Below are positions 54,158-62,811 of a stretch of DNA of 64,000 nt, piece after piece. Both the position numbers and the translations under genes were made by a program. The notes under the pieces are model-generated. The model had not been told where the DNA came from, made no database searches, and saw nothing but the letters and a program-made list of their open reading frames with translations. The stretch is from Shewanella ulleungensis. GTDB lineage: Bacteria > Pseudomonadota > Gammaproteobacteria > Enterobacterales > Shewanellaceae. Within the stretch, counting starts at the first letter, position 1, and each line of letters begins with the position of its first letter. Location: assembly GCF_014648315.1 (NCBI RefSeq), contig NZ_BMQW01000015.1, positions 1-64,000 of the forward strand, given 5' to 3'.

Positions 54158-55390
54158 TTTTTCGTCTAGCGCATTAAGCCAACCTAACAACCCCACCTCT
54201 CCGGTATTAATTTCTTGCCCTCCACCAACCAGAGCAATAATTACGGCCCAATCTTCGTGACGGTCCATGACTTCAATTAGATATTCGGGTTCTGATTTAT
54301 TAAAGCCTATTTGATTGCGTTTTGTTTGCATGAACTTACTAGTTTGCTCTTTATTCCAAGCTCTTTGTGCCTCATCAAATATTGCGACCTGTTCAGGCGG
54401 AACCGCACCGGATAAAGAATCGTCCCTAAACTTATGAATATTTTGAATAAACTGCTCTGTCTGTCGTCGACAAGATGCCAGTGTATCAGCAATTCTTACT
54501 TTTCGATCACGAGCTAAGGCCTCTTGTAACACCGACACTAAAGGGCCATTGCCACTCAAGAATACTGAATACTCTTTCTCTTTTGGGTTTGAATGAGTAC
54601 TCGCAATATTTAATCCAACAAGTGTTTTACCCGCACCAGGGACACCGGTGACAAAACAAATCACTTTGCATTTTCTTTCACGGGCGTCGTGTATTAGCTG
54701 CAATAATTGCTGACTTGTTTGGCTGATATTTTGAGTATCCGCTTCACTTTTAGCAATATCCTCAACGTTATGTTGGGCATAAAGAGCTTGTGCAGCTTCG
54801 ATGATTGTTGGAGTCGGTAAGTAACCAGATGCAGCCCATTGGTTAGCATCAAACTCAACCTGCTTTAAAGATGTTGTTATTTGATTAATTACATTAAGTA
54901 TCTGACCTGAATGAATAGCAACCGGAGAAGCTACGTTATCAAATGCAAAGTCTAATTTAAATAATGCTTGCAGGGGGGTTGGTTTAGCTAAGTTCGTAGC
55001 AATTAAAATGGGTACGATAAACTTATCATGACTGCCACTATGAAAGTTTTTTAGATCGAGTGCATAACCATGTGCTTGCCTTAAATCGGCATGATTAATT
55101 TGTTGTGCACCAACTTTGAACTCGATAACAAAGATGACGCCTTTCACCACAAGAACAACATCAGCACGTCGTCCCATTCTTGGGATCATAAACTCAAAAA
55201 AGATATGTGTATTATCAGCACTACATAATTTCAGTTCTCTTTTGAGTATATCTATTTCAGCCCCCCACGCTCTGGATTGCTGATGCTGTAGTTGCTGAGT
55301 ATGAGCCGCGGATATTTCACCACTTATAGACAAGGCGTTAGTAACTAAAAACTGTTCGAGAGGTGCGGAATAAAATGCTCTGTTAAACAT
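54119..55390 (-). pseudogene. N-terminal fragment: PD-(D/E)XK-like nuclease plus DUF2075 ATPase
   Basis: This 423-residue frame has an N-terminal domain with a PD-(D/E)XK pattern (RRADVVLV with D77; VIEFKVG with E90 and K92). It is joined to a DUF2075 helicase core: Walker A TGVPGAGKTLVGLN (249-256) and Walker B VAIFDEAQRAW. It then ends abruptly in LQIY after GWLNALDEKLV, where relatives continue into a W-x-x-Y segment. Restoring one A at 54158-54162 joins it to the downstream fragment. Proteins with this nuclease-helicase build occur in bacterial defence loci; function here is inferred. It follows the XRE gene by two bases. Confidence 0.78.
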
Positions 55391-55392
55391 AT

Positions 55393-55617
55393 TTATTCCT
55401 TGAACTTAAAATCAAGAAGTTGCTTAGGAGGTAACTCCAAAGCCTCTGCTAGTTTGACAATATTGATCAAACTAACATTTCTTTTCCCTCTTTCGATTCC
55501 ACTGATATATGTCCGATCTAAATCAGCTTTTAGCGCAAGTTGTTCTTGTGATAATCCCTTTGAAACCCTTAAATTTTTAAAGTAGGTACCAAATGAAACT
55601 AGTATCAGATCTTCCAT
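55393..55617 (-). CDS. Small XRE-family HTH regulator
   Basis: The 74-residue protein is essentially one Cro/C1-type helix-turn-helix (LRVSKGLSQEQLALKADLDR, residues about 16-35, then TYISGIERGKRNVSL). It resembles the controller proteins of restriction-modification systems in size. The ATG at 55617 has AGGA six bases upstream; an earlier in-frame start (55665) would translate through the promoter repeat. It ends two bases before the nuclease-helicase gene, so the two are one operon. A perfect inverted repeat covers its predicted -10, which suggests autorepression. Confidence 0.85.
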   Translation of the reverse strand: MEDLILVSFGTYFKNLRVSKGLSQEQLALKADLDRTYISGIERGKRNVSLINIVKLAEALELPPKQLLDFKFKE

Positions 55618-55657
55618 GAAAAATCCTATAAAAAGGTTTTCATGATGATGCAAACAT

Positions 55658-55695
55658 GTAGACAATGAGTCTACGGACTATAAGTCACATATCAA
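55658..55695 (-). promoter_or_regulatory. Predicted promoter and operator of the XRE operon
   Basis: On the minus strand TTGATA (55690-55695) is followed after 16 bases by TAGACT (55668-55673). The inverted repeat GTAGAC-TCATT-GTCTAC (55658-55674) covers the -10. This is the layout expected for autorepression by the small HTH protein encoded next. Confidence 0.5.
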
Positions 55696-56810
55696 GATTT
55701 AACTAACACCAACAACACATACCTTGTGCTTCTACCGCCCGCACTGGTTTTGACCAAACATTGCTGCTCTACAAGCTGGGCTAAATGTCGGGTGGCAGTG
55801 GCCCGACTGACTTTGGCGACTTTTTGATATTGGCTACTGCTGATGCCATCGCTAAAGTCACCATCGAGTAATCTATTAAGCACTTTAACTTGTTCTGTTG
55901 TTAACGATGGGGTGAGCGAGCGTCGATCGACACGAATCCAGAATTGGGTTTTAGCAGTAGTTTGCTCAATGCTATTGAGCGTGTGTTGAATAGCGTCATT
56001 TAAGGTGTCTAAAAACCACAGCAGCCAAGGTGTGATATCTAAGCCACCTTGCTGGGTAGACTCTAATATTGCGTAATAGGCTTTGCGTCGTTCAAGAATA
56101 CTAACTGACATGGCGTAAAAATGAATCGAGCGATGTTCAGCTTGCGCTAATGCTAAGTCGGTGAGCAAACGGGTGATACGTCCATTACCATCATCAAGCG
56201 GATGCAAGGTGACAAACCACAAATGAGTGATGGCTGCTCGTACTAGCGGATCAAGGTCTGCCTGTTTTCGTGATTGATTAAACCACTCAATAAACTGCGT
56301 TAAACTTTGGTCTAGCGTATCTCGAGGAGGCGCTTCAAAATGGAGCGTCGGTTTGTCTAAACGCCCCGATACCACCTGCATAGGCTCATCGCCGCGTAAC
56401 TTACCGCCAATAACAGGATTAAACACGGCTTGGTTACTCGGAAACAACAGAGCATGCCAATCTAAAATACGCGTTAGGCTAAGTGGCTGTTGCCAGTTTT
56501 GTAGCGCATCTAAGGTGATATCAGCTAAACCATCTGTTTGTGCAGTAGTGGGATAAGGGTTTTCTTCACTCACCCCAAGCTTATTCGCCAAAGAGGAACG
56601 TACAGAAAATGCGTTAAGCGTTTCTCCTTCAATAGCACTTGAATGAACGATATTGGCCAGCATGGTATCGAGTGTCCATTGACTAGCGGATTCAGAACCT
56701 ATTTTACCCAGCAGCAAACCCTGGTTAAATTGAATTTGCCTCAATAGTGCACTTATACGAGCATTATCCCATACAAAGTCAGGCCATTCTTGTTGTTGCC
56801 AAATCCACAT
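55692..56810 (-). CDS. Fic-domain protein, class II, with C-terminal winged helix
   Basis: Fic enzymes transfer AMP or related groups to target hydroxyls. The 372-residue protein has an N-terminal DUF4172-like helical part containing the inhibitory motif SSAIEGE (57-63), the Fic core with HPLDDGNGRITR (203-214; the usual Phe is Leu, and catalytic His and GNGR are intact) and a C-terminal winged-helix-like segment (about 305-370, YQKVAKVSRATATRHLAQLV). This is a class II Fic, auto-inhibited by its own helix. Its promoter carries twin operator-like repeats, so it may regulate itself. Targets are unknown. Confidence 0.9.
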   Translation of the reverse strand: MWIWQQQEWPDFVWDNARISALLRQIQFNQGLLLGKIGSESASQWTLDTMLANIVHSSAIEGETLNAFSVRSSLANKLGVSEENPYPTTAQTDGLADITLDALQNWQQPLSLTRILDWHALLFPSNQAVFNPVIGGKLRGDEPMQVVSGRLDKPTLHFEAPPRDTLDQSLTQFIEWFNQSRKQADLDPLVRAAITHLWFVTLHPLDDGNGRITRLLTDLALAQAEHRSIHFYAMSVSILERRKAYYAILESTQQGGLDITPWLLWFLDTLNDAIQHTLNSIEQTTAKTQFWIRVDRRSLTPSLTTEQVKVLNRLLDGDFSDGISSSQYQKVAKVSRATATRHLAQLVEQQCLVKTSAGGRSTRYVLLVLVKS

Positions 56811-56862
56811 ATTAACCTCTGTTTAGCTGACTTAAATACTGCATTGATGCACACACCAACCT

Positions 56863-56922
56863 ATTCTACTCACCATATGAGGCAAATAGCAATTTATTCA
56901 CCTCACCACATGAGACGAATAG
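56863..56922 (-). promoter_or_regulatory. Fic promoter with two 33-bp-spaced operator-like repeats
   Basis: On the minus strand TTGCTA (56887-56892), an 18-bp spacer and TAGAAT (56863-56868) form a good promoter. CTCACCATATGAG (56869-56881) fills the spacer. A second copy, CTCACCACATGAG (56902-56914), lies exactly 33 bases upstream, three helical turns away, inside a 27-base imperfect direct repeat. Confidence 0.6.
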
Positions 56923-57043
56923 GATAGTTAATTACCTCATGACGCCTACTAGCAAGCTCGATAACACCTTGGCTGGCATTTCGGTATAATCGTTTACTGA
57001 TTCAATAACCTTCAATTTTTATCACTCAATGCGACTGTAATTA

Positions 57044-57802
57044 ATGATATCCAAGCAGACTGAACTATCGACATCAGCACAAGCCGATATGCCCAAACCC
57101 ACTATGACGAGTAAGCAGGATAATAAAGTATTTATTATCGGTTTGCCGCGTACCGGCACAACCAGTGTGAGTGTGGCCTTGCTTGAGCAAGGGTTAACGG
57201 TTGCCCACCAGGCCTTTACTAAGCAGGCGTTTATGTTGGCCGATGCGGTGTCTGATGCGCCGTGCTTTAGTGATTACCAACAATTAGATAGGTTATTTCC
57301 CAATGCTAAATTTGTCTATTTAGATAGGCCGCTAGATAAGTGGTTACCGTCGATGCAAATGTTACTGGGCAGAATGCTAGTACATTTAGATAAAGACAAG
57401 GGCCGTTTTCATCCAATAATGAAGCGCAGCTTTAATCATTGCTTTGATATATGGCAGGTTGAAGATGTGTTTGATGAAGCGCATTTAACGGCCTGTTATC
57501 AGCGCCACCAGCAGCAAGTGTTTAGCTACTTTGCAGATCGTGATGACTTTCTTGCTCTCGACATTAGTGTTGATAGCAGTTTAGCGCTGTTAATGGCGTT
57601 TATTGGGTTAAACGATGCACTAGCAAAGTTGAAGCAGCCAAGCGAAGAATTACCGCAGCTAAGCTTTCCACAATTAACCTTTCCACAACTAAATATGGGC
57701 CGCAATGTTGCCAGTTGGGATGAGTATAAACACCCCAATAAGATCAGCGCGAATGCCTCTGGCCCAGACAAGCGAAAGTTTTTTGATTACCGCCTCGATT
57801 AA
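57044..57802 (+). CDS. Sulfotransferase-like protein
   Basis: The 252-residue protein carries the 5'-phosphosulfate-binding loop VFIIGLPRTGTTSVSVALL (P-loop at 33-40) and the following stretch FPNAKFVYLDRPLDKWLPSM, as in the bacterial sulfotransferase-like P-loop family. Near the C terminus there is a short internal repeat (PQLSFPQLTFPQL). The acceptor is unknown. There is no signal peptide, so it should act in the cytoplasm. It converges with the MFS gene, ten bases apart and without a terminator. Confidence 0.78.
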   Translation: MISKQTELSTSAQADMPKPTMTSKQDNKVFIIGLPRTGTTSVSVALLEQGLTVAHQAFTKQAFMLADAVSDAPCFSDYQQLDRLFPNAKFVYLDRPLDKWLPSMQMLLGRMLVHLDKDKGRFHPIMKRSFNHCFDIWQVEDVFDEAHLTACYQRHQQQVFSYFADRDDFLALDISVDSSLALLMAFIGLNDALAKLKQPSEELPQLSFPQLTFPQLNMGRNVASWDEYKHPNKISANASGPDKRKFFDYRLD

Positions 57803-57811
57803 TGCCGCGAC

Positions 57812-59257
57812 TTATTCTTTATCTTGTTCTTTATTTTTAGCGCGCTTTTTCTTCGCGACGGTTAACCAATCTAAGCTGACGCCCGAAATAGCATTAAAGC
57901 CACGGATACGAAAAATAAGGGTGAGCAGTTCAGGCCTTGGACGCGCTTTAGGCTCTACAGAGCGCGGAATAAACCACAATGCCACCAGCGATCGCATGAT
58001 GGTCGATATCATAAACACCAAAAATATTGGGTTGGTTAACCAAGCATTTAAACCTGTCCAGATTAAAAATGCTTCTGCATACGAGGCAATCACGCCTCCT
58101 AGCATCGCACCAATAAACACAAAACCGGCACTCAATGCCGCCTGTAATGCAGCGTAAGTAGCAAAGTCACTGCGAAAAGGGCGAATATCATAAAGATAAT
58201 TTGCAGTACTTAAGGTGAAGCCGCTCCAGGCTAAACCGGAGAAGGCTTGAATAGCTAAAATATACAAATAGTTATCAGAAAATAGCCACAATAATGGCAA
58301 ACTAGGAATAAGGCAGCTGGTAATCATCATCACTAACCGATTGCCGTATAAGTCGCTAAAACGCCCCCAAAAACGCAAGGTAATAAATTGCGTAAAAATA
58401 GAAGCGACACTCGATAATACAAACTCGAAGTAGGTAAAGTGCAAGTCTTCGAGCATATACACGGCAAAAAACGGTGCCGAAATAGCGACCATGCACTGCA
58501 TACCGGCAACAAATAAACTGTAATGGCGGAAGGTTTTGTCTTTCCAAGCCTGGCGAAAGTTATATAAGGTTTGAGTAAACACCCCAGATACTTTAGCTGC
58601 TCGCGGCTCGGGGTCGTGCATTTGCAATAGCAGCCAGGCTGAAGCAAAGCGACCCATTGCAGCAATCGAAAACAGTAAGCTAAAGCCTAACCAGGCCATC
58701 TGTATCGAGTCGGTTAAGGTTAATATGCCGCCGCCAACAAAAAACACACTCAGCGATGCCATCATGGTTAAGCGGGTACGAGACGCAAAAAAAGCACCAC
58801 GGCGACGCTGAGGTACTATCATGCCCATCCAAGCGCGCCAATGCGGTTGGATTAGGTTGATAAACCCTTGATACAACACTGCCAAACCGATAAACAGCCA
58901 TACGGCATTATCTGGTCTAAACGCTGCCAGTGCGCCCATGCCTAATACCACACCGGCTTGCAGTGCAGCGCAAACCACAATAAATTGCCGACGACTAAAA
59001 TGGCTCGCCAACCATACTGACAATAGTTGCGCTAATGAGCCAAACAATTGCGGCAAGCCTGTTACCCAACCCATTTGGCCTAAACTGGCACCTAAAAAAA
59101 TCGCATAAGCATTAAAGAAGTTATCACTAGTGGCGGTCATCGTTGACGAGGCAACCGCCTCTTGCTGGCTGCGGCGTAGGGTGCATCGAAGCCACGACAG
59201 TCTGTCACGACTGCGCGAACAAGGCTTATTGTTCGATGTTGAATACTCTGAAGACAT
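57812..59257 (-). CDS. MFS transporter
   Basis: This inner-membrane carrier of about 481 residues has twelve predicted helices and an MFS-type loop between helices 2 and 3 (SHFSRRQFIVVCAAL). Further recognisable parts are FWGRFSDLYGNRLVMM after the central loop and a hydrophilic N terminus of about 45 residues. Substrate is unknown. A GTG start 22 codons upstream (59323) is possible; the ATG at 59257 is chosen because it gives a typical short cytoplasmic tail, though neither start has an ideal ribosome site. Confidence 0.85.
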   Translation of the reverse strand: MSSEYSTSNNKPCSRSRDRLSWLRCTLRRSQQEAVASSTMTATSDNFFNAYAIFLGASLGQMGWVTGLPQLFGSLAQLLSVWLASHFSRRQFIVVCAALQAGVVLGMGALAAFRPDNAVWLFIGLAVLYQGFINLIQPHWRAWMGMIVPQRRRGAFFASRTRLTMMASLSVFFVGGGILTLTDSIQMAWLGFSLLFSIAAMGRFASAWLLLQMHDPEPRAAKVSGVFTQTLYNFRQAWKDKTFRHYSLFVAGMQCMVAISAPFFAVYMLEDLHFTYFEFVLSSVASIFTQFITLRFWGRFSDLYGNRLVMMITSCLIPSLPLLWLFSDNYLYILAIQAFSGLAWSGFTLSTANYLYDIRPFRSDFATYAALQAALSAGFVFIGAMLGGVIASYAEAFLIWTGLNAWLTNPIFLVFMISTIMRSLVALWFIPRSVEPKARPRPELLTLIFRIRGFNAISGVSLDWLTVAKKKRAKNKEQDKE

Positions 59258-59660
59258 AAGGTCTTGATGCAGGTCCTTGATAAAATACGAAGCAAAATTA
59301 TGGCTGATAAATATCGAGCTCACAATCTATATCGTTCAGATAAACATCTATTCTGATACTCGATTAACATAAACGTTCAACGGGTAAAGTCAGGTGAATG
59401 GTAAGCTGATTAACTCGTATAAACCAATAATTAGCTTGACTAAAATGAAACAAAAAATTTACATTAGTAAAATAATGAGTGCTATGGAAAGTGCTTTGAT
59501 CCTTAAAGCGAGTATTGTCGCTTTGTTGTTCAGCTCAATAACACCTTGTGTTATATCCTTCCGTAACATCTTCATTTATTGCAATGTTCCATTTATCTAA
59601 TGCTTAAGGCACATAAATATGTGCTGAAGTGTTTACCTTTTCTCAAAAAGCAAAAATAAA
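59258..59660. other. Gap between the MFS and lipoprotein genes
   Basis: This AT-rich stretch must hold two divergent promoters. A 68-codon open frame (59394-59600) lacks a ribosome site and coding character. No RNA gene was recognised. Confidence 0.45.
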
Positions 59661-60536
59661 ATGAAAATACCTTTAATAATCGGCTGTTTGATTTTAGCGG
59701 GATGTCAATCCACCCCATACGCAATGATTGATGGTAGCCAGAGTAAAATTTCTGATGCTGACAATTACAATGTTGAAATTGTCGCCATTGATGGCGCCTT
59801 TCAGTCCGGCAAACTCACCAAAAATATTAAGCCGGGTTATCACACCGTACATTTAAGCACCACAGGTCCATTACGCAGCAGAAAAGCTATTTCGACCTTG
59901 GTTTATCCGCTGGTTGCCAAAGAATGTATTCGGTATGTCGTAACTGCTCAGCACGGCCCAAGTAACAAAGATGCATGGGAAATAAGAGTATTAGATGAGC
60001 GGCCAATCCCTGCTTGTACCCCCTCTCCCGTTGAACCAGAGGTTGCAGTGGTTATCCCCGACTATGCCAAACCATCCTCTGAAGTTAGCTGCTTAACCGC
60101 TAATGAATTAACCCAGCAAACAACACCAGTGGTGCTGTTAAACTCAGTTGCAGCATGCATTAAATCACAAGATTATGACTCTGCGATTAGTGGCTACTTT
60201 TTAGCGGGCGCTTATGCTTACTTTGATACCTTGCGCGTGCCAAATAAGCCGTCACATGAGGTGGTTGAATTAATCAAAAAAGATTCTATTTGGACTTTGT
60301 CTGCTCTTGAGCAGCAGAACTTTGAACAAAAGCTAGCTGAGTATTTAGGGTCTGAACAAAAACAAGCAGCGTGTAGCTGGGTTACTACCGTTGGCGAACC
60401 CGATTATGTGCCTATGTATATGCAGCAACATCAAGCTGACACAGCTGTAATAACAAATACGACCACAGAATTGTCGACAGAGATTAAAAACACTTTATTT
60501 AAAGCGACACTTACAGATTACCTTGGCTGTCCATGA
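59661..60536 (+). CDS. Predicted lipoprotein of unknown function
   Basis: This 291-residue protein has a lipoprotein signal peptide, MKIPLIIGCLILAGCQ, with the lipobox LAGC and lipidated Cys15. The residue after Cys is Gln, so sorting to the outer membrane is expected. The mature part has a beta-rich region (about 25-120, GYHTVHLSTTGP) and a helical C-terminal half. No named family is recognised. It converges with opgH. Confidence 0.75.
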   Translation: MKIPLIIGCLILAGCQSTPYAMIDGSQSKISDADNYNVEIVAIDGAFQSGKLTKNIKPGYHTVHLSTTGPLRSRKAISTLVYPLVAKECIRYVVTAQHGPSNKDAWEIRVLDERPIPACTPSPVEPEVAVVIPDYAKPSSEVSCLTANELTQQTTPVVLLNSVAACIKSQDYDSAISGYFLAGAYAYFDTLRVPNKPSHEVVELIKKDSIWTLSALEQQNFEQKLAEYLGSEQKQAACSWVTTVGEPDYVPMYMQQHQADTAVITNTTTELSTEIKNTLFKATLTDYLGCP

Positions 60537-60566
60537 TTCTAATTGGCTTACCTGGCGGATCAAATT

Positions 60567-60600
60567 AAAAAAGCTCAGCCTATAACAGACTGAGCCTTTA
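60567..60600 (-). terminator. opgGH terminator
   Basis: A GGCTCAG/CTGAGC stem around an 11-base loop is followed on the minus strand by TTTTTTAATTT, and starts about 17 bases past the opgH stop. It may also serve the convergent lipoprotein gene. Confidence 0.72.
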
Positions 60601-60616
60601 ACTGTAGGGTAAGCAA

Positions 60617-62809
60617 TTAACAAAACGACACTAATCCTTCAGACTCAGATTGTTCTGGCAGCTTTTGTAACTGTTTTAACAATAATGGATTACCCAATAA
60701 ATATGCCAGTTCCTGGCGGGTGAAGAGACTCGCGATATTGTGTTGGCACTGGGCCTCTTGCACTTTTACCCGGGTAATCGCTTCTAGCGACTCAACGGCA
60801 GAACCGGCTAAACGATGTGGTTTTTTATCAATCACAGCTAAGTGTAACGCCATTAGTTCTGTGTCTTGCAGTAATCTATATAAGGTCCACGGCTCAGCGA
60901 TAGCATGAATATACTCTGCTCGACGTGCTTGTGAGTCTACACTAAGTTGCGGCGCGCTTACCTCTTCTGGTGTGGCCAAAATACCTACGCTTTTTACCCA
61001 TACACCAAAGCGCTCTGAACCTGTCATGGCAGAAAGCGGCACAGCAAGCCACAAACCAATTAACGCAGGACTCATCCACGACAACAAAGTAAGCGAATCG
61101 AGCACCGCTGCGTACCCTAATAACGCACCAATTAGCATGTGCCAACGATGACGAAAAATGAGGGTTAACCACGGTAAACTGCCGTCGTCACGTCGCTGTG
61201 GCGACCAACCACTGTCGCGTCCGGCTAATATAGACATTACAGCACCGCAGTGGATAAGCATCATTATTGGCGCAATCAGTGCCGACAAAATCACTTCAAC
61301 TATCACACTACACATGGCTTTAATTCTGCCACCTAGCGGTTTTGTCATGCTGCTATTTTTCAATAGCAATATCACCCCTAAAATTTTAGGACCAAATAAG
61401 ATGCCCATAGTGATATAGAACAACCGTAGCGCACGATCTGAGTCCATAACCGGCCAAGTGGGAAATAGCGAGAATTGATCGGTAAAGTATTCTGGGCGAA
61501 TAAAGTGTGCCTGTAGAGCCAACATTAACCCCGACAAAATCAGCATTAACCAAAACGGTGATGACAAATACGCCATTATCCCTGTGAGTAAATGCAGCCT
61601 ACTGACCCAATGCAATCCTTTACTAAACAATATTCGAGTGTGTTGTAGATTACCCTGGCACCAACGACGATCACGCACAGCTAGGTCTACAATCGACGGT
61701 GGGCATTCTTCATAAGACCCTGGAAGATCTGCTGCAATCACCACACTCCAACCAGCCCGTCTAATCAAGGCAGCTTCGACAAAATCGTGGCTCATAATAT
61801 GACCACCAAATGGAGGCTTACCAGCTAAATGTGGTAAACCTGCGGAGCTCATAAATGCCTGAGTACGAATAATGGCATTGTGCCCCCAAAAATTACCCTC
61901 TTTATGCGCCCACCACGATAAGCCGGTGCCAATAACTGGCCCATAAATCCGCGCAGCAAACTGTTGTAACCGCGCCATAAGCGTGTTGCCATTAACAAGA
62001 TAGGGAATGGTTTGGATAAGCCCCGCATCAGGATCGGCCTGCATACGCTGCGCAAGGCTCACAATAGTATGAGTTTCCATTAGGCTGTCGGCGTCTAGCA
62101 CCAAGAGATGGTCGTACCTTGCGCCCCAGCGTTTACAAAAGTCGGCGACATTACCAGCTTTTCGAGCATCGTTTTTACGTCGACGGCGGTAGTACACGCG
62201 GGCATCTTTACTGACTTTATGGCGTAAAATCAAAAAAGCCTGCTCTTCAGCCAAAGCGATATCTGGATCTGTAGTGTCACTTAATATAAACCAGTCAAAC
62301 GCATGGCCTTCACCAGATGCCGCTAACGCCATCGACATAACCTCAACCGCAGCAAAAATGCGATCGGGTGCTTCATTATAGGTTGGCATTAATATAGCGG
62401 TACGAGTATGCAGTTTGATGCTTTCGGCGGTATCTGGTGCAGGCTTTTTGAGAAGCATAATAAAGCCCGCAATACCGCCACTAAATGCCAATGCTATCCA
62501 GCAAAAGTTAACCGCAAACAACACCAATACAATGTATTCAAGTGGTGTTACTCCACCCACGTTAAATACCGATACCATTTCATAAATGGCCATAACTGAC
62601 ATAATAAACGCACTACCAACCACCAATAACCGTCGTAATCCGTCTGATTTTACCCCATTGGCAATTACACTTTTACGCGGCATACCGTCGGACAGTGTAC
62701 GCAAACTCTGCGGTTCCATCGGACTTGGTCGCTCTAATGGCATGGCTGCGCCACCGACCAAGGTAGGCTCGGTTGAGTTAATATCAAACTCAGATTGCAT
62801 CGTGTTCAT
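60617..62809 (-). CDS. opgH: OpgH, osmoregulated periplasmic glucan glucosyltransferase
   Basis: OpgH polymerises glucose from UDP-glucose into the beta-1,2 backbone of osmoregulated periplasmic glucans at the inner membrane. The 730-residue product has two N-terminal helices, a GT2 catalytic domain ([17 protein letters not shown], the DADSLM metal motif and the product motif [12 protein letters not shown]), then several C-terminal helices. It is shorter than E. coli OpgH (847), mainly at the termini. The ATG at 62809 begins two bases after the opgG stop; an earlier in-frame start would overlap opgG by 25 bases. Confidence 0.94.
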   Translation of the reverse strand: MNTMQSEFDINSTEPTLVGGAAMPLERPSPMEPQSLRTLSDGMPRKSVIANGVKSDGLRRLLVVGSAFIMSVMAIYEMVSVFNVGGVTPLEYIVLVLFAVNFCWIALAFSGGIAGFIMLLKKPAPDTAESIKLHTRTAILMPTYNEAPDRIFAAVEVMSMALAASGEGHAFDWFILSDTTDPDIALAEEQAFLILRHKVSKDARVYYRRRRKNDARKAGNVADFCKRWGARYDHLLVLDADSLMETHTIVSLAQRMQADPDAGLIQTIPYLVNGNTLMARLQQFAARIYGPVIGTGLSWWAHKEGNFWGHNAIIRTQAFMSSAGLPHLAGKPPFGGHIMSHDFVEAALIRRAGWSVVIAADLPGSYEECPPSIVDLAVRDRRWCQGNLQHTRILFSKGLHWVSRLHLLTGIMAYLSSPFWLMLILSGLMLALQAHFIRPEYFTDQFSLFPTWPVMDSDRALRLFYITMGILFGPKILGVILLLKNSSMTKPLGGRIKAMCSVIVEVILSALIAPIMMLIHCGAVMSILAGRDSGWSPQRRDDGSLPWLTLIFRHRWHMLIGALLGYAAVLDSLTLLSWMSPALIGLWLAVPLSAMTGSERFGVWVKSVGILATPEEVSAPQLSVDSQARRAEYIHAIAEPWTLYRLLQDTELMALHLAVIDKKPHRLAGSAVESLEAITRVKVQEAQCQHNIASLFTRQELAYLLGNPLLLKQLQKLPEQSESEGLVSFC

Positions 62810-62811
62810 GT

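Noticed and set aside
59394-59600. 68-codon open frame in the MFS-lipoprotein gap
   Set aside because: It has no Shine-Dalgarno, an AT-driven composition and no domain.
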